A stretch of 64,000 bases of DNA from JAEWSN01 sp942493335 (GTDB taxonomy: Bacteria > Bacillota > Clostridia > DSM-8532). A program made the translations under genes and the position numbers. Positions 8,833-18,533 of the stretch are shown in pieces (position 1 is the first letter of the stretch; each line of letters opens with the position of its first letter). The stretch lies in the NCBI GenBank assembly GCA_942493335.1, contig OW818693.1:1550001-1614000 (forward strand), written 5' to 3'. The notes beneath the pieces were generated by a model, which had not been told where the DNA came from, made no database searches, and worked only from the letters and a program-made list of their open reading frames with translations.

Positions 8833-9285
8833 CTATCGTGGCAGGGAATCATAGGAGGTCCTCGTAACGGACCCTTCCGCGTTCAATGAATAGGTCACCC
8901 GATACCGCGCATCATCTGGTATTTCCGCAAGATCAAGCTGCACAAGGGGACGGCCATCAACGAGGATCGGCTCATCCCACACGTTATCCCTGGCGGCAAG
9001 CATGCATATGCCTCTCAGATCATTCCCGTCGCTCACACCAACAAGACCAGACCTGAATGGAAACAAAATCAACCCGCCTTCGTCCATCTCATCCATTGGC
9101 GCAAAAGCATTCAAGTCCTGACCCCCATCAACCTGCTTGACAACGGAGTCAGACAAAGCGAGTTTCTCAACATCGCCCACCATCCTCACAAACCCGGCGT
9201 AACGGGCAAAGAACGAACTCGCGGCGGCAAGAATCAGCAGGACCGCTGCAAACCATTCCAGGTAACGCAGAAGGTTATCTTCCAT
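8833..9285 (-). CDS. tad-operon membrane-anchored protein
   Basis: About 150 residues: N-terminal membrane segment (WFAAVLLILAAASSFFA), then a small soluble domain with several beta strands and the ending TSYDSLPR. No recognised family; position and layout suggest a minor pilin. The start overlaps the end of the preceding gene by a few bases (GTG at 9291 or ATG at 9285). Confidence 0.6.
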   Translation of the reverse strand: MEDNLLRYLEWFAAVLLILAAASSFFARYAGFVRMVGDVEKLALSDSVVKQVDGGQDLNAFAPMDEMDEGGLILFPFRSGLVGVSDGNDLRGICMLAARDNVWDEPILVDGRPLVQLDLAEIPDDARYRVTYSLNAEGSVTRTSYDSLPR

Positions 9286-9287
9286 CT

Positions 9288-9857
9288 TCACTCCACCTGT
9301 GCAAAAATAGCTCCCCTGATTTTCTGGTTGCTGTCATATACAAGCTGCGCCATGAACCGCCCCGATGGATTGATGTATTTGCCCAGGTTGCTGTTTTCCG
9401 CGTCTCTCCGTGCTGCGTCCTGAAGGGTTTTGCTTTGTGTCGTCAACAAGTCCCCTGTGCCGGAGGATAGCATGAAGCATTTGTCCTCCACCTTGAGTGT
9501 AGCAACTGTATGGGAGACATACTGTTCAAAATTGGTCAGCGCCGGCGCAGCAGCCGAACTAGGATCCAGATCAACAGCAATCCCCTCTCCCAGCGTCCGA
9601 ACGAGAACGATCACTTCACCGCTCTGACCACCAAAGGTGCCGATGGCAGACAGCACATCATCTCCCTTGACTTGTTTTCCGTCATACGAACGGAACTCCT
9701 CGTCCTTGAGACTGGTTGCAATGGACCCAATCCGATCATTGGCTGTATCCCCGACATCCTTCATGCCATTGAATACGGTAATGCCAATTGTTACGACTGC
9801 GACGAACAACAAAATGGAAACACCGAGCCAAAGAGCCTTCGTAATATTCCCGTCCAT
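9288..9857 (-). CDS. pilin-like protein of the tad operon
   Basis: 189 residues starting MDGNITKALWLGV, with the hydrophobic stretch ILLFVAVVTIGITVF near the N-terminus and a soluble remainder. Such proteins are the usual subunit or minor-pilin genes directly after the TadB/TadC genes in clostridial tad loci. GGGAGGAAC precedes the ATG. No prepilin peptidase gene is in the window. Confidence 0.6.
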   Translation of the reverse strand: MDGNITKALWLGVSILLFVAVVTIGITVFNGMKDVGDTANDRIGSIATSLKDEEFRSYDGKQVKGDDVLSAIGTFGGQSGEVIVLVRTLGEGIAVDLDPSSAAAPALTNFEQYVSHTVATLKVEDKCFMLSSGTGDLLTTQSKTLQDAARRDAENSNLGKYINPSGRFMAQLVYDSNQKIRGAIFAQVE

Positions 9858-9932
9858 ACCTGTTCCTCCCTATTCACGCGTCTTTTGGGTTCTGTTTCTG
9901 TTGCTTCTGTACATGCATTCCAGATTGCTGAT

Positions 9933-12041
9933 TCAGAATCCGGACATCTGTTGATAGAAGACAGACATTTCATTCATGCTCGATATGGCCATCGGGATCA
10001 TCAAATAGAGCAGGATCAACGCATATAGCGGAATGAATCCTACCAGGTTGCCAAGGTTTCGCTTCTTTTCCACGATCCGTTCATTCATTTCCTTTCTCTT
10101 TTCACGACTGTATGCCTTCTCGCTTTCCAGCTCCTCGAACGCCTGCAGAATCGGCAAATCCGAAGCGGCCAGCATCAGGTTTCCCACCAGCATGGACATG
10201 GGTTCGAAGGCAATGGCTGTCCTGAATCCGGCCAATGCATCCACCGCACCCGCACTATAATCTGAAAGACATGCCTGCAGTGCTTCCCGGAAATGCAACG
10301 AAAACATTTCCATCCATTCCAGCAATTCCTCCACATTCACGCGCGGCATGTGCATCAGCATGAGAATGATGGTTTGAAAGCGCGCCACCTCATCCTCCAT
10401 GTCCATCGTCCGTATCCCTGCTTGAATGCGAAGCATGAGAACCGGTATTTGCCATCCGGCCAAGAAGGCCAGCAGGCACAATAGAAGCTCCCACCATTGG
10501 AAACGGTTGCCCCGAAGCTTGTTCCACTTTCCCACAATCCGCTTCGTCACTTCTTCCAGTTGTCTTTCCGCCGCCCCTCCGGAGGTTTCGAGCCCCACCC
10601 GGATTTCCGCTTCTCCAGCGCTGCTGGGCAAAGCAATCAGAATACCGGCATCAAATGCCGTCTCCTGCGCCAGACGCATCTGGTCCCCTTCATCGAGCTT
10701 TCCCCCCAGAAAACCTGACGGCGGTGTTGTCTGATACAGAATCCGATGCGCTGTCTGTACATGAAGGATCAGGCAGAGGAGCAGCATTCCAACGAATCCG
10801 AGCACACCGAATGCAATACCCCGCGTATAAACATCCTCCAGCCGTAAAGGGCATACTGCCCGTTTCAGCATGATATCCATTTTTTGCTTCTTCTCCGTAT
10901 ACATTCCTGGCACAAGGCGGTCAACAAACGGGTGAAGCAAATTCCCATACAACCATTTTTCCCAGCCATTCCGGTCCAGCGGTTCGGATCTGGTTTCCTC
11001 AAACTGCTGCAGTTTTCGAATGACCAGATAACAGGCGAATGTGACCACAACCATGACGACTTCCAGGACAGTCCCGGCTGATTGCGCATAAAACCGCGCC
11101 ATCGGAGCAAAATTGTTCCCCGCCCAATTCCTGATGGGCTGGATGAAGAAAAGCGGCAACAAAGTCAGCACATTGAGGCTCTTGAGCGCATACAGCAGAC
11201 GGTCCCTCTTAAATAGCTCCGAGCGGATTTCGTCACTCAAGTGCCCAAGACTCATCAGGAATACGGAGGCTCCATCCTTGCGGGCATCTCCATATTCACG
11301 CGTGATGCAACACGTACCTGCCAGTAATTTGAGATACTTGTTCGGCGCCGTTTCACGATATTGCTCAAAAGCCGATTCCGTATCAGCCGCAGACAAGACA
11401 TCCAGCAACCTTTCTCCCTGCACATACATCTCATGCGCACGATCATCCAGCAAAGCCTGGCATGCCGCTTCCACCGCCCCGTCAACGGATTGTTCCTCGT
11501 AATAGCGATGCCGGAGTTGCTCATGAAAAATCAGTTGCTGGCGCATCAGGCGGTTCCCAACACGCGCTACGGAAATGTCCAGCACAGTGTCCGTCATGAA
11601 CCCAAGCATGACAAGGAATATGCCAATGAGAAGGGGGTCATGTGTCAGGAGGGCAAAAAGGATCAGTAGGCTCCCCTGGATGGTTCCAGTCAAAACAAGC
11701 GTGATGGCGGCCTTTCGACGGAGCCCTCTCTCATCATAGGCAGAACCGATTTCCAGCCTTGCACGGATGGACTGAAGCATTCGGCGGGTCAGGATGAACG
11801 ATGCCAGCCTGCCGTAAAGTATTTGCCATGATTTCCCACTTCCGCCCGTCCTCACTTTCCCCGGAAGATTCCTTCCCCTGGTAGCTTTCCCGCCCATTTT
11901 CAGAGCAAGAATGGCAAGCAGCACCGCGCCTGCAAGGCAGAATATCCCGATCAATGCCAATCCGGATAATCCCCCCTCCTTCATGTCTTGAGAGGATAAT
12001 CTGCTAAACAGCCCGATCATCGGGAACTGCAGAAAAGTCAT
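9933..12041 (-). CDS. fused TadB/TadC-like type II secretion F domain protein
   Basis: About 702 residues, inner-membrane platform of the Tad/Flp pilus. Several membrane segments: near the N-terminus (LALIGIFCLAGAVLLAIL), a pair around residues 120-165, another pair around 300-350, later segments (FGVLGFVGMLLLCLIL; LLLCLLAFLAGWQIPVLML) and a C-terminal one (LIPLYALILLYLMIPMAI). The size is about double a single TadB or TadC, suggesting a fusion of both. Start MTFLQFP is set by a perfect AAGGAGGT; it overlaps the end of cpaF by 38 bp. Confidence 0.72.
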   Translation of the reverse strand: MTFLQFPMIGLFSRLSSQDMKEGGLSGLALIGIFCLAGAVLLAILALKMGGKATRGRNLPGKVRTGGSGKSWQILYGRLASFILTRRMLQSIRARLEIGSAYDERGLRRKAAITLVLTGTIQGSLLILFALLTHDPLLIGIFLVMLGFMTDTVLDISVARVGNRLMRQQLIFHEQLRHRYYEEQSVDGAVEAACQALLDDRAHEMYVQGERLLDVLSAADTESAFEQYRETAPNKYLKLLAGTCCITREYGDARKDGASVFLMSLGHLSDEIRSELFKRDRLLYALKSLNVLTLLPLFFIQPIRNWAGNNFAPMARFYAQSAGTVLEVVMVVVTFACYLVIRKLQQFEETRSEPLDRNGWEKWLYGNLLHPFVDRLVPGMYTEKKQKMDIMLKRAVCPLRLEDVYTRGIAFGVLGFVGMLLLCLILHVQTAHRILYQTTPPSGFLGGKLDEGDQMRLAQETAFDAGILIALPSSAGEAEIRVGLETSGGAAERQLEEVTKRIVGKWNKLRGNRFQWWELLLCLLAFLAGWQIPVLMLRIQAGIRTMDMEDEVARFQTIILMLMHMPRVNVEELLEWMEMFSLHFREALQACLSDYSAGAVDALAGFRTAIAFEPMSMLVGNLMLAASDLPILQAFEELESEKAYSREKRKEMNERIVEKKRNLGNLVGFIPLYALILLYLMIPMAISSMNEMSVFYQQMSGF

Positions 12042-12963
12042 CCGCCACCTCCTTCCCTTCCCCATCTTCCCGCATGACACTGGATGGCCACCATTTATCC
12101 AGCCAGGTTATGAATGCACGGGCATCCGCCTCTCGCATGTTTTCTGCCATCTCAACCGCATGGGTGGAAGACGGTCGATGGAGCGGAACATATGCACCAT
12201 TCCGGTACTCCAGTATGTTTCTCACCTCAAAAGTCTTCCGGTCCGTCACACGCTCGAAAAATGACTGAGCCGCCTCCTGAAAGCGCATGGCGGATACGTC
12301 CGGATGATCCGTATCGCGCCATGCGTCCGGATATGGGGTCTCGGAAGAGGTTCCGATGATTTCCGTGATGCGTTCCACATATCGGTGCCCGTTGACATCC
12401 CGATTCAGATGGATGTCGAAATCCAATACAGAAACCACCTGTTGTTCCGCAATGGATTCATTGTTGAACATCTCGCACTTGAGGAGGGAATTGCGCAGCG
12501 AGAGAATCAGATCCCGCGTCGTTTTCGCATGATGCGTGAACAAGGTGAAAAGGCTTGCGACTTGTGCCATCTGAATCATCCAGGCACTCACCTCGTCTGT
12601 TGCCACCTCTCCGAGAATGTTGACGGCACCATCTGTCTTCTTCTGGAGATCCAGTCCCGACTGACCCGACACTGTTTCAGTCTCCCGAAAGCTCAGAATA
12701 TTCCTTTCAGGATACAATCGCCGCAGATGCAGTTCGAAAGCCATCTCCTGAATTCGGAGTGGGTGTGAGGCGTCGATATGCCTGATCATTTCCATCAGCA
12801 AAGTGGTTTTTCCGCATCCCTGTGAACCGGTGACGGCAGTAATCATCTGCCCCTTGGCAAGAAAACGGATAAAGGGGATCGGCAATTCCGCATTTGTATC
12901 CGATAAAAGTCTTTCGAGCGACATGTTCCGAGTCTGAAACTTCCGGACAAAAAATGCCCACGC
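12004..12963 (-). pseudogene. cpaF: cpaF/tadA pilus ATPase, 3' half (split by the transposon)
   Basis: C-terminal ATPase half of the Tad pilus motor. The frame reads WAFFVRKFQTRNMSLERLL, then Walker A GSQGCGKTT and the GEVATDEVSAW block. The family's RKF motif and the residues before it lie in frame back to 12963, where the chromosome sequence stops. The N-terminal half is at 52464-53510. An internal ATG at 12924 could still give a 306-residue fragment, but it would lack the N-terminal domain needed for hexamer assembly. Joining both halves across one copy of the flanking 9-bp repeat restores a ~663-codon frame. Confidence 0.88.
12955..12963. repeat. left copy of the 9-bp flanking repeat (target duplication)
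   Basis: TGCCCACGC, identical to 52470-52478. The match is 10 bp if the preceding A is counted. Removing everything between the copies plus one copy restores cpaF. Confidence 0.8.
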
Positions 12964-13182
12964 TTCCGAAAATGGCGGTCGAATGTACGGAGAAAAAAGA
13001 AGAGGTACATATTAATGTATAAGCTACATTTTAATACTTTGTGTATTGCATTAATAGTTATCGTACTTAATACTAAGCCTACCCTAAAGTTATATTCTCA
13101 CAACGATGCGCATATTCTCTTATGACTCGGGAAAACTTCCTGAAATTCGGCTTGAAAGAGCCTGTCGGATAGGAGATGCGTT
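12964..13182. other. left transposon end with A+T-rich TnsB-site-like repeats
   Basis: Non-coding. Short related motifs (ATTAATGTATAAGC, GCATTAATAGTTATC, ACTTAATACTAAGCC) recur between 13008 and 13085. They resemble GCATTAAAACATG and ATATTAAAACATG read from the right end in the inward direction, as expected of TnsB-binding sites. No protein gene. Confidence 0.5.
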
Positions 13183-14913
13183 ATGTCTAGTTCACTACGA
13201 TGGTTCCCAGAAATGAGGGAAGGAGAAAGCCTATACAGTATATTGAGCCATTATGCTGAGGAAATGGAGATTTCATATTGGCACCATGTATCAAGAGCCT
13301 TGCTAGGAAGAGTAAGTAGCCAACCAAGCACCCTGTTCTTTTATGGAATTGGATTTCTTTCATCTCTGCTCCCTCATAATCACTGTCATAATCCTGAAAG
13401 AATCATTCATGAGCATACTGGAGTACCTTTACTTCAGATTTCATTGAATGCCGAAGACTACTCTTCTACTATTTCTCAGATGATTCATGGTTCCTCAGGC
13501 CGCCAAACGGGGCATCATCAATATGAAGAGAGAGATAATTATGAACAATATAGAATAAAGTACTGCCCGCTTTGCATCGAAAAGGCAAGCGACTCATCTT
13601 TTCCGCAAATCCACACCGTTCACCAATTTAAATATGTAGAGTTTTGCCCTACCCACAAATGTAAACTCGTCTTTGTAACAGAAAGCCATTCATTAGCTAA
13701 TTTCTCTGAAATAAAGCCAACGGGTGATTGTTGTTTCGGTCACGTATATTATCCATCGAGTCCTTCGGAATTGTTGCAGTCGAAGCTATCACAGTTTCAC
13801 GCCGATTGTTTACGAAACGCCGGATTCAATCCTGACAGAAAAACGACCATCCAAAAAATCCTAGGGAAACTTGCACATAGTAATACCTGGATACAAAAAA
13901 AGCCCGAGATTGAGCGTTTTGCCGACTCCCTTTCAGATGCTTACGGATATGAACTCTTTATACAAAAGCGGAAAAAATCCGTAAACCTCAGAAATGCTAA
14001 ATATCACAGCATCATTGCTGATTCATCGTACTCATTGTTACTTCATATCATAGCAATGATTTTCAGCACATATACGGAATTCTTACAATTCCAACCTCTT
14101 CCTTGGGGAGAAGGGCCATATCCTTGCATAAACACCGAAAGAGTGCATCACAAGATAAACACAATTCGAAGGTATCGTCTTTATGATAAGGAAAAGGAAA
14201 TGTATATATTCAGATGTGAGCTCTGCCATCATGCTTATATTATTTCCGAAAATGACTTCCGCGAAGATGGATTCAAAAAATCGGCGTCAATCGGTATTGT
14301 TCATAGACGACCGAAACGAGCATTTAAAAGCCCCGAGGTACTCTTATCCAGAAAAGAGGAGTGCATTTCTGAGATAACACAAATGATTACATCAATTGGC
14401 GATTGCTCTTCGTCCTTAATTATAAAAGCGTTGCCCTCACAGTGCAGTTTTCTAATGACCTATTTCCCAGATTCATTGAAGGAAATTATTCCAAAACCAC
14501 TGCGTAATAAAAAGGCTGGCGTAGGGAAACGTAAGCAAACAACATTTGTTAGTGAGGAAAGAGATGAACGTATGCTTCAACAAGCAAAAGATTGCTATAT
14601 GAAGCACTGTTCGCAAACGATTCCACCTCGAATCTCGATTTTCATGTTTCAGAAGCGCCTCGGCAAGCGTCACTACATGTCAACAATACAGAAAATGCCA
14701 CGAACTTTTGCTTTCATCCAATCTGTCCTTGAAACTAATGATGAATATAAAAGGAGAGCGGCGCTGCAGAGTATCAATCATTTGAAAGAGCAAGCTTATT
14801 CAATCACAGTTGAAAACGTATATCATACAATGAAAAAAAGGCAACGTGAAAAGGCTCTTGACGAATTCATCATCAATGCAATACACAGTTTGGCTACCTC
14901 AGATGAAGAATGA
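13183..14913 (+). CDS. tniQ: TniQ/TnsD-family target-selection protein (left end)
   Basis: 576 residues. N-terminal WFPEMREGESLYSILSHYA is the typical TniQ opening (PxxxESLxS), followed by a zinc finger YCPLC...FCPTH (Cys128, Cys131, Cys155, His158) and a second Cys pair (CELCHHAY). The long C-terminal part matches TnsD rather than short TniQ. TnsD-type proteins bind a specific DNA site and recruit TnsC to it. AGGAG precedes the ATG. It is separated from tnsABC by the entire cargo, so the element may have two alternative target selectors. Confidence 0.85.
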   Translation: MSSSLRWFPEMREGESLYSILSHYAEEMEISYWHHVSRALLGRVSSQPSTLFFYGIGFLSSLLPHNHCHNPERIIHEHTGVPLLQISLNAEDYSSTISQMIHGSSGRQTGHHQYEERDNYEQYRIKYCPLCIEKASDSSFPQIHTVHQFKYVEFCPTHKCKLVFVTESHSLANFSEIKPTGDCCFGHVYYPSSPSELLQSKLSQFHADCLRNAGFNPDRKTTIQKILGKLAHSNTWIQKKPEIERFADSLSDAYGYELFIQKRKKSVNLRNAKYHSIIADSSYSLLLHIIAMIFSTYTEFLQFQPLPWGEGPYPCINTERVHHKINTIRRYRLYDKEKEMYIFRCELCHHAYIISENDFREDGFKKSASIGIVHRRPKRAFKSPEVLLSRKEECISEITQMITSIGDCSSSLIIKALPSQCSFLMTYFPDSLKEIIPKPLRNKKAGVGKRKQTTFVSEERDERMLQQAKDCYMKHCSQTIPPRISIFMFQKRLGKRHYMSTIQKMPRTFAFIQSVLETNDEYKRRAALQSINHLKEQAYSITVENVYHTMKKRQREKALDEFIINAIHSLATSDEE

Positions 14914-15228
14914 ACTATTGTGTATCATCATAGTCATTCATTTTCGTTATTATTTGCGATAAGTATTGTCCCTATCTCAGTGCTTTGCAATGATTTACCC
15001 AATGAGAGGCGACCAGATGGAGGAATCCGACTGGTCGCTTCTCGAACTTAGTTCTATCTCCAAATTTTATTTATATCATACTCGATATCTTCGATAGTTA
15101 ACCTTTTGACCAATCCCATTATTTCCCTTCGATTATCAGAACAATTTCTCCGCCGTGTTTTCGCATCAATCATGATTTCGTGAAAAAAGTCTATGTATTC
15201 ATCATTCTGGCATAATCAGGCATTATAG
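14914..15228. other. intergenic region after tniQ
   Basis: No gene supported. It contains one imperfect hairpin (15004-15016 with 15031-15043, 12 of 13 pairs) without a T run, possibly a weak terminator of the tniQ gene. Confidence 0.4.
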
Positions 15229-16085
15229 TAATGTATTCCCACCGACTATACCGCCTCTATACAAAAAGACTTTTCACTGACTCTTGCCAATCATCATGAT
15301 ATATTGCATCTGCCTAATAAAAACTTCCAAGAAAATTTTGGGAAAGTTATTAACAGAGTTGATGGTTTTATTTCACACAGAGATAAAACTTTAACATATG
15401 GGCCTCCTCCTTTCCCCTGTAAAAACCCAGAGCATGTATATGAGGGAGAGTTCACAATCCCAAAGAGATATGTGAAACTTCAGACCGGCACTCATGCAAA
15501 ATCTGCTGTTTTTCATTGTCCTAATTGCCATTATGAGTATCGACTAGGCTATGAAACATTTCAAATCACAGGGTTTAACGAAGTGATTCCTCTTGGCTAC
15601 CGCGTTCGACGGCCAAGGCGGCATATAGGTGAAGAGACGCAGCGCATGAAAACTGAGGAATGCCTTGAAATAGTCAAAGGATTTATTCGCACAAACCCTG
15701 AATTTACACGTGAAGATATTAGAGCGAGATTAAGGCATGAATATTCATGGATTGTAAGGCACGCTCCTGTAACAGCAAAGGGAATCCTCTCAGAATGTGT
15801 TGCCACTACCACAGCACGAAAACCCAGAAAACAAATATTGATTGGGGAAAGCGTGACGAAGAGCTTTTACCAATCGTTCTGAACTGTATATCCGCCCTAA
15901 AGAATGCCGAACCCGCAGCCCGGATAACTATGTATGGCATTAGCCGCTATCTCGTGATGCCCAAAATCCATCTCACCATGAGTAATATGCCCATGACAAA
16001 AAAAGCTATTGACGATGCTGTGGAGACTCCAGAGGAATTCAAAAAGCGACGACTTGCTACCGAGAACAAGCCGAACGAGAGCTAA
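15229..16085 (+). pseudogene. TnsD/TniQ remnant, 5'-truncated and frameshifted
   Basis: The frame open from about 15229 carries the second TnsD zinc region (FPCKNPEH then FHCPNCHYEYRLGY) and IPLGYRVRRPRR, similar in kind to the intact gene upstream (GIVHRRPKR). It runs off frame at about 15835, and the next frame continues with NIDWGKRDEELLPIV and ARITMYGISRYL, the typical C-terminal TnsD block, ending at 16085. The N-terminal half with the first zinc finger is missing. It is a third, decayed target selector. Confidence 0.72.
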
Positions 16086-16095
16086 ACAGCACAAC

Positions 16096-16130
16096 AAAAG
16101 CGAACGGGCGTTGTCCATCCGTTCGCTTTT
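16096..16130 (+). terminator. terminator after the TnsD remnant
   Basis: 12-bp stem AAAAGCGAACGG/CCGTTCGCTTTT, 11-base loop, ending in a T run, 10 bp past the remnant's stop. Confidence 0.8.
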
Positions 16131-16215
16131 TGCTGTGGTGTGTGATGATGGCGTGAACATTTCCTGCTACATGAGAAGAGGACTGCCAGACTACGAGTGA
16201 TTATTCCTGTGAATC

Positions 16216-16364
16216 AGACTTGCTTGGAGTGTTGCTTTTCGGCCATGTTATTCAGGAACCGGTTGACCTTGGTCTGCGCGGAGGTGATGTAGTTTGCAGT
16301 CTTGTACTTTTCTACAGTGGCGACAGCCGTGGTGGCCGACTTGAGCACTAGAGCATTCTTTTTC
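16216..16364 (-). pseudogene. 3' fragment of an unknown gene
   Basis: The frame reads EKKNALVLKSATTAVATVEK and ends NNMAEKQHSKQV. It looks protein-like and is more G+C-rich than the surroundings, but has no start, ribosome site or recognised family. Probably a leftover of older inserted DNA. Confidence 0.35.
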
Positions 16365-16420
16365 TCTCGTAAACATATTACCAACGCAGAGATATTGGCA
16401 GACTAAAATAATAAATCGAA

Positions 16421-16466
16421 AAACAAAAAGAACGGATGACATTGCTGTCATCCGTTCTTTTTGTTT
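16421..16466. terminator. strong bidirectional terminator
   Basis: Perfect 21-bp inverted arms (16421-16441, 16446-16466) with loop TTGC; A run on one side, T run on the other. Confidence 0.85.
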
Positions 16467-16724
16467 ATAGCAGTATTCTCTGCAGTGGAGACGAGTTTTA
16501 CGTCTTCGTTCCGACGTGGAATACTAAATATGACTCGCAATTCTTTCGGTATTATCGTATCATTTCCCGAAAAGATGTCAATGAGTGTTTTTATTCTAAG
16601 GCATCCAACCTAGCCTGGAGAGTTACTTTTTCAGCTATTCCATACTAACCCCTTATTTGCAACACTTCAGCATACACGACCAAGAACATCGTCCTGAACC
16701 CTTTCCCATGTGTTCAGCTTTGAG

Positions 16725-16768
16725 AAAAAAAGAGCAGAACCGCCGCAGCGTATCCATGCTCTTTTTTT
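16725..16768. terminator. terminator-like hairpin
   Basis: AAAAAAAGAGCA (16725-16736) pairs with TGCTCTTTTTTT (16757-16768). Confidence 0.7.
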
Positions 16769-16772
16769 ACGG

Positions 16773-16845
16773 CTGATTTTTCCGTTGTCCGCCAACTGGC
16801 TGGGACGAACCCAGCAAATCTCTCGGATTAAGGTGTCAGCCCACC
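16773..16845. repeat. dispersed non-coding repeat, copy 1
   Basis: CTGATTTTTCCGTTGTCCGC at the start and CGGATTAA..GTGTCAGCCCA at the end are shared with 43710-43838. Both copies directly follow a hairpin. Within it, CCAACTGGCTGGGAC also occurs upstream of the flavoprotein gene (6990). Possibly ends of a lost insertion sequence. Confidence 0.5.
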
Positions 16846-17044
16846 TTTTTTTCTTTCTCCACTCACGGCAGGAGCTCTCAGGCTTTTTGTTATGACTCCC
16901 ACTTACCGGCAGGGACTCTCCTGATATTAGAGCCTCCCCTTTGTTGGCAGGGAATCGCCAGATGTTGTATCACTTAACTCTATAGTACCATCAACCATGG
17001 CACAGAGCAATCAACAGTCATCTTCAGCGTTTGTCCATTCAGTT
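16846..17044. other. non-coding stretch with short degenerate repeats
   Basis: Three loose copies of GGCAGGGACTCTC-like sequence at about 16867, 16900 and 16951. No gene seen. Confidence 0.3.
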
Positions 17045-17498
17045 TTACAGTCCAAGACCTTCCATCATCCCATCAACCCATTCCCTCATCTCAGTTCCAC
17101 GGACTTTCGAGGTGTACGGGCCTTGTGCGGATTCAGGAAGGTCAGGCAGCACGGCGAAGTAAGTGCAACAACAATGGGGGTGTACTGGGAGGGAGGGCTC
17201 GATGCCTTTTTCGTAACGCTTCATATTGCGGGAGGCGCAAGTGGGGCATGTTCTTGGTTCTTCTGTCGCGTAGTACTCGAGTTCCTGGATATGTGTGCTC
17301 AACTGTCCAGTTTGAGCATGTCCACCCTACCGTATAACTATCATGATTGTACATTTGTTCTGTCCCCTGAACCGATACTCCCATGCCCTCCATAATGCAG
17401 AAGAGTAGTGTAAGCGCAATAAGCGCCTTCATTATCATTGTCACTTTTTTCTTCTTTAGTGTAAAGTGATTTATATTGCCGTCATTGAATCTATTCAT
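17045..17498 (-). pseudogene. broken gene with phage-head-protein-like zinc pattern
   Basis: The 3' part (17045-17302) reads CPTCASRNMKRYEKG...LPVHPHCCCTYFA, the C-x-x-C plus P-x-H-P-x-C pattern at the end of Mu gpF-like phage head morphogenesis proteins. Upstream, another frame (17142-17498) has a hydrophobic start (MKALIALTLLFCIM). The two frames overlap without a clean single gene, so at least one frameshift is likely. The family hint is weak. Confidence 0.3.
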
Positions 17499-17627
17499 TT
17501 TCCTATATGATTATTCCAAGAAAAGTAAATGCTATACCACAACATGGTTGAACGGCATGCTATACTGGTTATGTTCAGCCTTATGTTGCTCATATGACGG
17601 TAAAATAATCCGATTGGAGTTGAACGC

Positions 17628-17948
17628 ATGTCATACAAAGAACCTTACTGTATAGCAAATCTTGTTGAAAAACCCGATTGTGAATATAGTCGCATTCTTC
17701 GAGCGTTCACTCGAATCTCAATGCCGTCACAGAATAAAGTCGTTACCATAAAGGAAATTGCTGATTTTTGTTCTGATAAAAGCAAACAACTATACGTTAA
17801 GCGATTCAAACTTCGGTTTGCCGAAATGTGCCAGAGCGGTGTCCATGTCACAGAGCCTATATTTCAACTCAATGAAGATGGAATCATCAATGTCCATTTC
17901 GACCAGCAAGAAATGTACGAAAAGTATAGGAACTTGCTATCCTTTTGA
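17628..17948 (+). CDS. hypothetical protein
   Basis: 106 residues, MSYKEPYCIANLVEKPDC at the start, central ITIKEIADFCSDKSKQLYVKRF-like segment that could be a winged helix. No family recognised. It may belong with the PD-(D/E)XK-like gene 75 bp downstream. Confidence 0.55.
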   Translation: MSYKEPYCIANLVEKPDCEYSRILRAFTRISMPSQNKVVTIKEIADFCSDKSKQLYVKRFKLRFAEMCQSGVHVTEPIFQLNEDGIINVHFDQQEMYEKYRNLLSF

Positions 17949-18023
17949 TAATCTTTTGTTGATTCAACATAAGTCAACACACATACTTTGAAGTACAGAA
18001 ACCGGGACCCCGGAGGTAAAAAC

Positions 18024-18515
18024 ATGATTGTAAATGATTACTCCGCAGAGTTGATAGTAGCGTCAAGGTTTGCCGAGGCAGGATGGAACGTTTACTTCCC
18101 CCACCGAGATGAGGGGTTCGACTTTATTGTTTCAAAATCGGTCGAAGGAGTCGGTGAAGTAATTCGACCTGTTCAAGTGATAGGGAAATATCCCACTGAC
18201 GTGAAAACTGACAAAGCAACATATGGATACATGGGGAGCTTAAGCAAAGTCCATCCCGAGATGGTTCTAGCAATGCCTTTCCTCAATCCTGTTTCGAATG
18301 CAGCTCCAATCTTCATCGCTTATCTGCCCATGACAATGGTCCGCCCGTGCTCCAAGGGGTATCGATGCCACCCGGCTACTTTCAAAAACGGTTCACCCTG
18401 CATTCGCAAGTATTACGCCAAGTTTTTCGACGACAACGGGTTGAGGGCTCTTGAAATGGAAAATTGGAAAGACAGCGGAGTTGGTCTTTGTGTTAGTAGC
18501 GATGAAGAAGAATGA
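18024..18515 (+). CDS. PD-(D/E)XK nuclease-like protein
   Basis: 163 residues. The start has the shape of a restriction-like nuclease fold: a helix SAELIVASRFAEAGW, NVYFPHRDEGFDFIV (candidate catalytic Asp) and PVQVIGKYP (the Q-x-x-x-K strand). A cysteine pair follows (YRCHPA...SPCIRKY). Members of this fold cut DNA or RNA in defence and mobile elements. CGGAGG precedes the ATG at 18024; an earlier frame at 17988 lacks one. A degenerate gene follows at once (AGGAGG, 18 bp gap), suggesting a former two-gene unit. Confidence 0.5.
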   Translation: MIVNDYSAELIVASRFAEAGWNVYFPHRDEGFDFIVSKSVEGVGEVIRPVQVIGKYPTDVKTDKATYGYMGSLSKVHPEMVLAMPFLNPVSNAAPIFIAYLPMTMVRPCSKGYRCHPATFKNGSPCIRKYYAKFFDDNGLRALEMENWKDSGVGLCVSSDEEE

Positions 18516-18533
18516 TTGGTCGCAGGAGGCCGT

